Below are positions 34,301 through 36,152 of a DNA stretch of 36,152 nucleotides, piece after piece (the stretch's first letter is position 1; each line of letters starts with the position of its first letter). The stretch comes from Rhodopirellula maiorica SM1 (GTDB lineage Bacteria; Planctomycetota; Planctomycetia; Pirellulales; Pirellulaceae), in the NCBI RefSeq assembly GCF_000346295.1, contig NZ_ANOG01000706.1:1-36152 (forward strand). Direction: 5' to 3'. The notes under the pieces were generated by a model, which worked only from the letters and a program-made list of their open reading frames with translations, was not told the DNA's origin and did not search any database. The position numbers and the translations under genes are program-made.

Positions 34301-35407
34301 CTACACGATCGCGTCGATGTTGCCGCTGACGGTTGTATCGCCCCATTTTGCTGCAATCATCACGCTGTTAATTCCCGATCCGATTCCCAACATCGCAACT
34401 TGATCGCCACGGCACAGATCACCTCGCTTGGCGGCTGCGGCCAGCGTCAATGGCAGCGCGACCGATCCGGTGTTACCCAAGGACGGAAACGTGATGCTGT
34501 CGTTTTCTTGCGAAAGCCCCATCGCCTCGAGCATTGCCACGCGATGACGCGAACCGACTTGATGACATACCGTTCGCGAGATATCCGGTCGCGTCCATGT
34601 CGATTCGGACAACAACCGATCAAACGCAGCAGCACCGGTCGCAATCCCCTCGGCCATCAACCGTTCCGAATCGGTATCCATGAGCGGCGTCATCCCCGCG
34701 CCGGCCGAATCCTGGTCACTGCGACACAGATCATGAAACTCGGTACGCGCTTCGGCGATTGCGGTGTCCAACAAAGTCGGCTGGCGATCACGCCCCGCTG
34801 CATCGGATCGAATGACATCGCGATGCGCCAACAACCACGCGCAACTTCCCGATCCGATCGTCAGCGATGCAAAGGCCGGCTTCACGCTTTGACGCGTCAA
34901 CGTTTGATCGGCGTTAAGCTGGGTGATGGTTTGTTCCAATAGCGGACGACTGTTTTCTGTTCCCACCACGATGCCCGCTTCGATCACGCCGGCTTCGATC
35001 AGCGCGGCAATTTGAACGGCGCCATTCATCAGCCCCAAGCAAGCGTTGGAAACGTCATAGACCCAACAACTCGACGGAAGCCCCAATTCGTGGTGAACCC
35101 TCGATGCCGTTGCGGGCTCTAGAAAGTCACGGCACACGCTGGCGTGAATCAAGCAACCAATGCGATCGGCGGCGATTCCGGACGCCTCCATGGCTCGACG
35201 AGCACTGCGAACACTCGGCTCACTCGGCATCGTTCCTTGCGGCCAGACCCGTCGCTCGGTAATCCCGCTCATCAGCGCCAAACGTCCTTCGGGAAGTTTC
35301 AATCGGCTGTAAAGCGGTTCGAGTTTCTGCTCCAGATCGTCACTCGTCCAAATCTCTTGGGGAATTTCGGTGCCGATGGCATCGAGGCAAACGTTGCTAA
35401 ATCTCAC
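34301..35407 (-). CDS. oleA: OleA-type 3-oxoacyl synthase III / thiolase-superfamily condensing enzyme
   Basis: From GTG 35407 (AGGA 7 bases upstream; TTG 35413 is too close to it) the protein is 368 aa. It has the KAS III triad Cys123 (VSNACLG), His282 (TVCHQVGS) and Asn312 (LGNTGS). OleA, which condenses two fatty acyl-CoAs in long-chain olefin synthesis, adds a Glu donated across the dimer. Here Glu97 (CRDFLEPAT) lies 26 residues before Cys, the same spacing I recall for Glu117 and Cys143 of Xanthomonas OleA. The His-Asn spacing of 30 also fits His285/Asn315. No oleB, oleC or oleD is in the window. It could still be another FabH-like enzyme. Confidence 0.8.
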   Translation of the reverse strand: MRFSNVCLDAIGTEIPQEIWTSDDLEQKLEPLYSRLKLPEGRLALMSGITERRVWPQGTMPSEPSVRSARRAMEASGIAADRIGCLIHASVCRDFLEPATASRVHHELGLPSSCWVYDVSNACLGLMNGAVQIAALIEAGVIEAGIVVGTENSRPLLEQTITQLNADQTLTRQSVKPAFASLTIGSGSCAWLLAHRDVIRSDAAGRDRQPTLLDTAIAEARTEFHDLCRSDQDSAGAGMTPLMDTDSERLMAEGIATGAAAFDRLLSESTWTRPDISRTVCHQVGSRHRVAMLEAMGLSQENDSITFPSLGNTGSVALPLTLAAAAKRGDLCRGDQVAMLGIGSGINSVMIAAKWGDTTVSGNIDAIV

Positions 35408-35886
35408 GCTCAAGTCCTAAGTCGTTGGCTGCATTGGTGTTGGTGAATTTATAACGGACAATATCGTGGCTGACCAGGATCTTAAATACGTGCGGATGAC
35501 CGCTGTTTGCTAGCAAGCCACCCTTTTGCTAGCACTGCATGTAGTGCTAGCGTCGGCGAATATCACCTAGCTAGGAAAAAGGGTTTGCAATGTTCGCATA
35601 CCCGCATAAAGTTTCGCCGCACCAGAAGTGACACGGCGTGTGTCACTTCCGGCGGAAAACAACGATGGGATTCCGAACAACACAGCTTCTTCGCGGAACG
35701 TGTTCTATAGGACTTGTCCAACCGTCACGATGGGATGAAAGCCAAGATGGCACTCACTGACATCGCAAGCATTCCTTTTCGAATTCAAACATTCTTCTCT
35801 GAAATTGTTTTCTGCCGCCACATGTTGCGAAATGATTTTTGCAACGCGTTTTTTATCACTCGCGATCTTCGAAGAGGAACTTTCGG
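35408..35886. other. Divergent intergenic region with palindromes
   Basis: There is no supported gene here, and short frames lack features. Two inverted repeats stand out. GCTAGCACT/AGTGCTAGC lies at 35528-35551, and GAAGTGACAC/GTGTCACTTC at 35625-35649 with a 5-base loop. TTTGCTAGCA also occurs twice (near 35505 and 35525). They lie between the OleA-type gene and the PuuD-type gene and may be operators or hairpin remnants. Confidence 0.55.
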
Positions 35887-36152
35887 ATGACGTGTAAGCC
35901 CCTGATCGGCATGAATGCCGACTTTCGTGCTGCCGCTCGTAACGTACCCGCATATAGTTACATCGCAGCAGGATACTTTCAATCGGTGATAGCAGCAGGA
36001 GGGATTCCCGTTGTATTGCCGCCTATGGATGACGCGGAATCGATTCACACCGCGATTGAAAACTTGACATGGTTTTATCATGATCGGCGGAGCCGACTTG
36101 GACTCCACGCAACGATGGCTTTATGTTGCATCCTTCGGTTCGCCCGTTGGAT
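35887..36152 (+). CDS. PuuD-like class I glutamine amidotransferase (gamma-glutamyl-GABA hydrolase family), partial and frameshifted
   Basis: ATG 35887 is preceded by AGAGGAA at a good distance and starts TCKPLIGMNADFRAA, typical of the family, with YSYIAAGYFQSVIAAGGIP following. After IENL (about 36063) the frame breaks. GFIMIGGADLD lies in the +1 frame, and from about 36105 the family-like RNDGFMLHPSVRPLD lies in a third frame. One missing base near 36063-36070 and one extra base near 36100-36106 restore one protein. The catalytic Cys region lies beyond the window. The family cleaves gamma-glutamyl amides such as gamma-glutamyl-GABA. Two errors in 50 bases at the sequence end point to poor base quality rather than decay. 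Confidence 0.78.
   Translation, partial: MTCKPLIGMNADFRAAARNVPAYSYIAAGYFQSVIAAGGIPVVLPPMDDAESIHTAIENLTWFYHDRRSRLGLHATMALCCILRFARW

Overview
The window looks like a piece of a planctomycete chromosome of the Rhodopirellula/Novipirellula type. This is inferred from gene content and style. Most genes are monocistronic, with long intergenic gaps and several TTG/GTG starts. The window holds secreted proteins of families common in that group (STN-like, DUF1573, di-haem DUF1111 oxidoreductase, lactonase), a tRNA without encoded CCA, and several families of palindromic intergenic repeats. I ran no database search. The odd length, and clear single-base frame errors in the first and last genes, suggest this is a whole draft contig with poorer sequence at its ends.

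Left part (1-12.4 kb): a frame-disrupted AI-2E-type membrane protein runs off the left edge. It is followed by a lone receiver-domain response regulator, a PAP2 phosphatase, and tRNA-Pro(UGG) with a perfect hairpin terminator. Next comes a secreted STN-like protein, then a translationally coupled pair: an unrecognised 421-aa secreted protein and a di-haem c-type oxidoreductase. After these are a secreted degenerate cyclophilin with a His-rich segment, a lipoprotein, a Maf-type nucleotide pyrophosphatase and a DUF1573 protein.

Middle part (12.5-25.2 kb): a zinc-ribbon, single-TM acidic protein and an M32 carboxypeptidase lie on the minus strand. A second AI-2E-type protein, also split by a one-base frame error, is divergent from an LPG-synthase-type membrane protein and an MgtC/SapB protein. 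A GH5-like/GDPD fusion overlaps by one base (TGATG) a rubredoxin-like/MBL-fold protein. A lactonase-type beta-propeller and a glycine-zipper protein follow.

Right part (25.4-36.15 kb): a plus-strand run holds a DPM1-like GT2 glycosyltransferase, a polytopic GT-C-like protein, a large AsmA/TamB-like protein and a small acidic protein. Together these look like an envelope lipid/glycan locus. A repeat-dense spacer follows, then an L-lactate permease and an OleA-type thiolase on the minus strand. The window ends inside a PuuD-type glutamine amidotransferase with two compensating frame errors.

I found no CRISPR array, phage, complete insertion sequence or obvious defence system. The most unusual items are two families of hairpin/terminal-inverted-repeat elements, the GH5-GDPD fusion with a substituted metal-ligand position, the degenerate cyclophilin, the coupled unknown/di-haem pair, and an OleA without the rest of the ole set in view.
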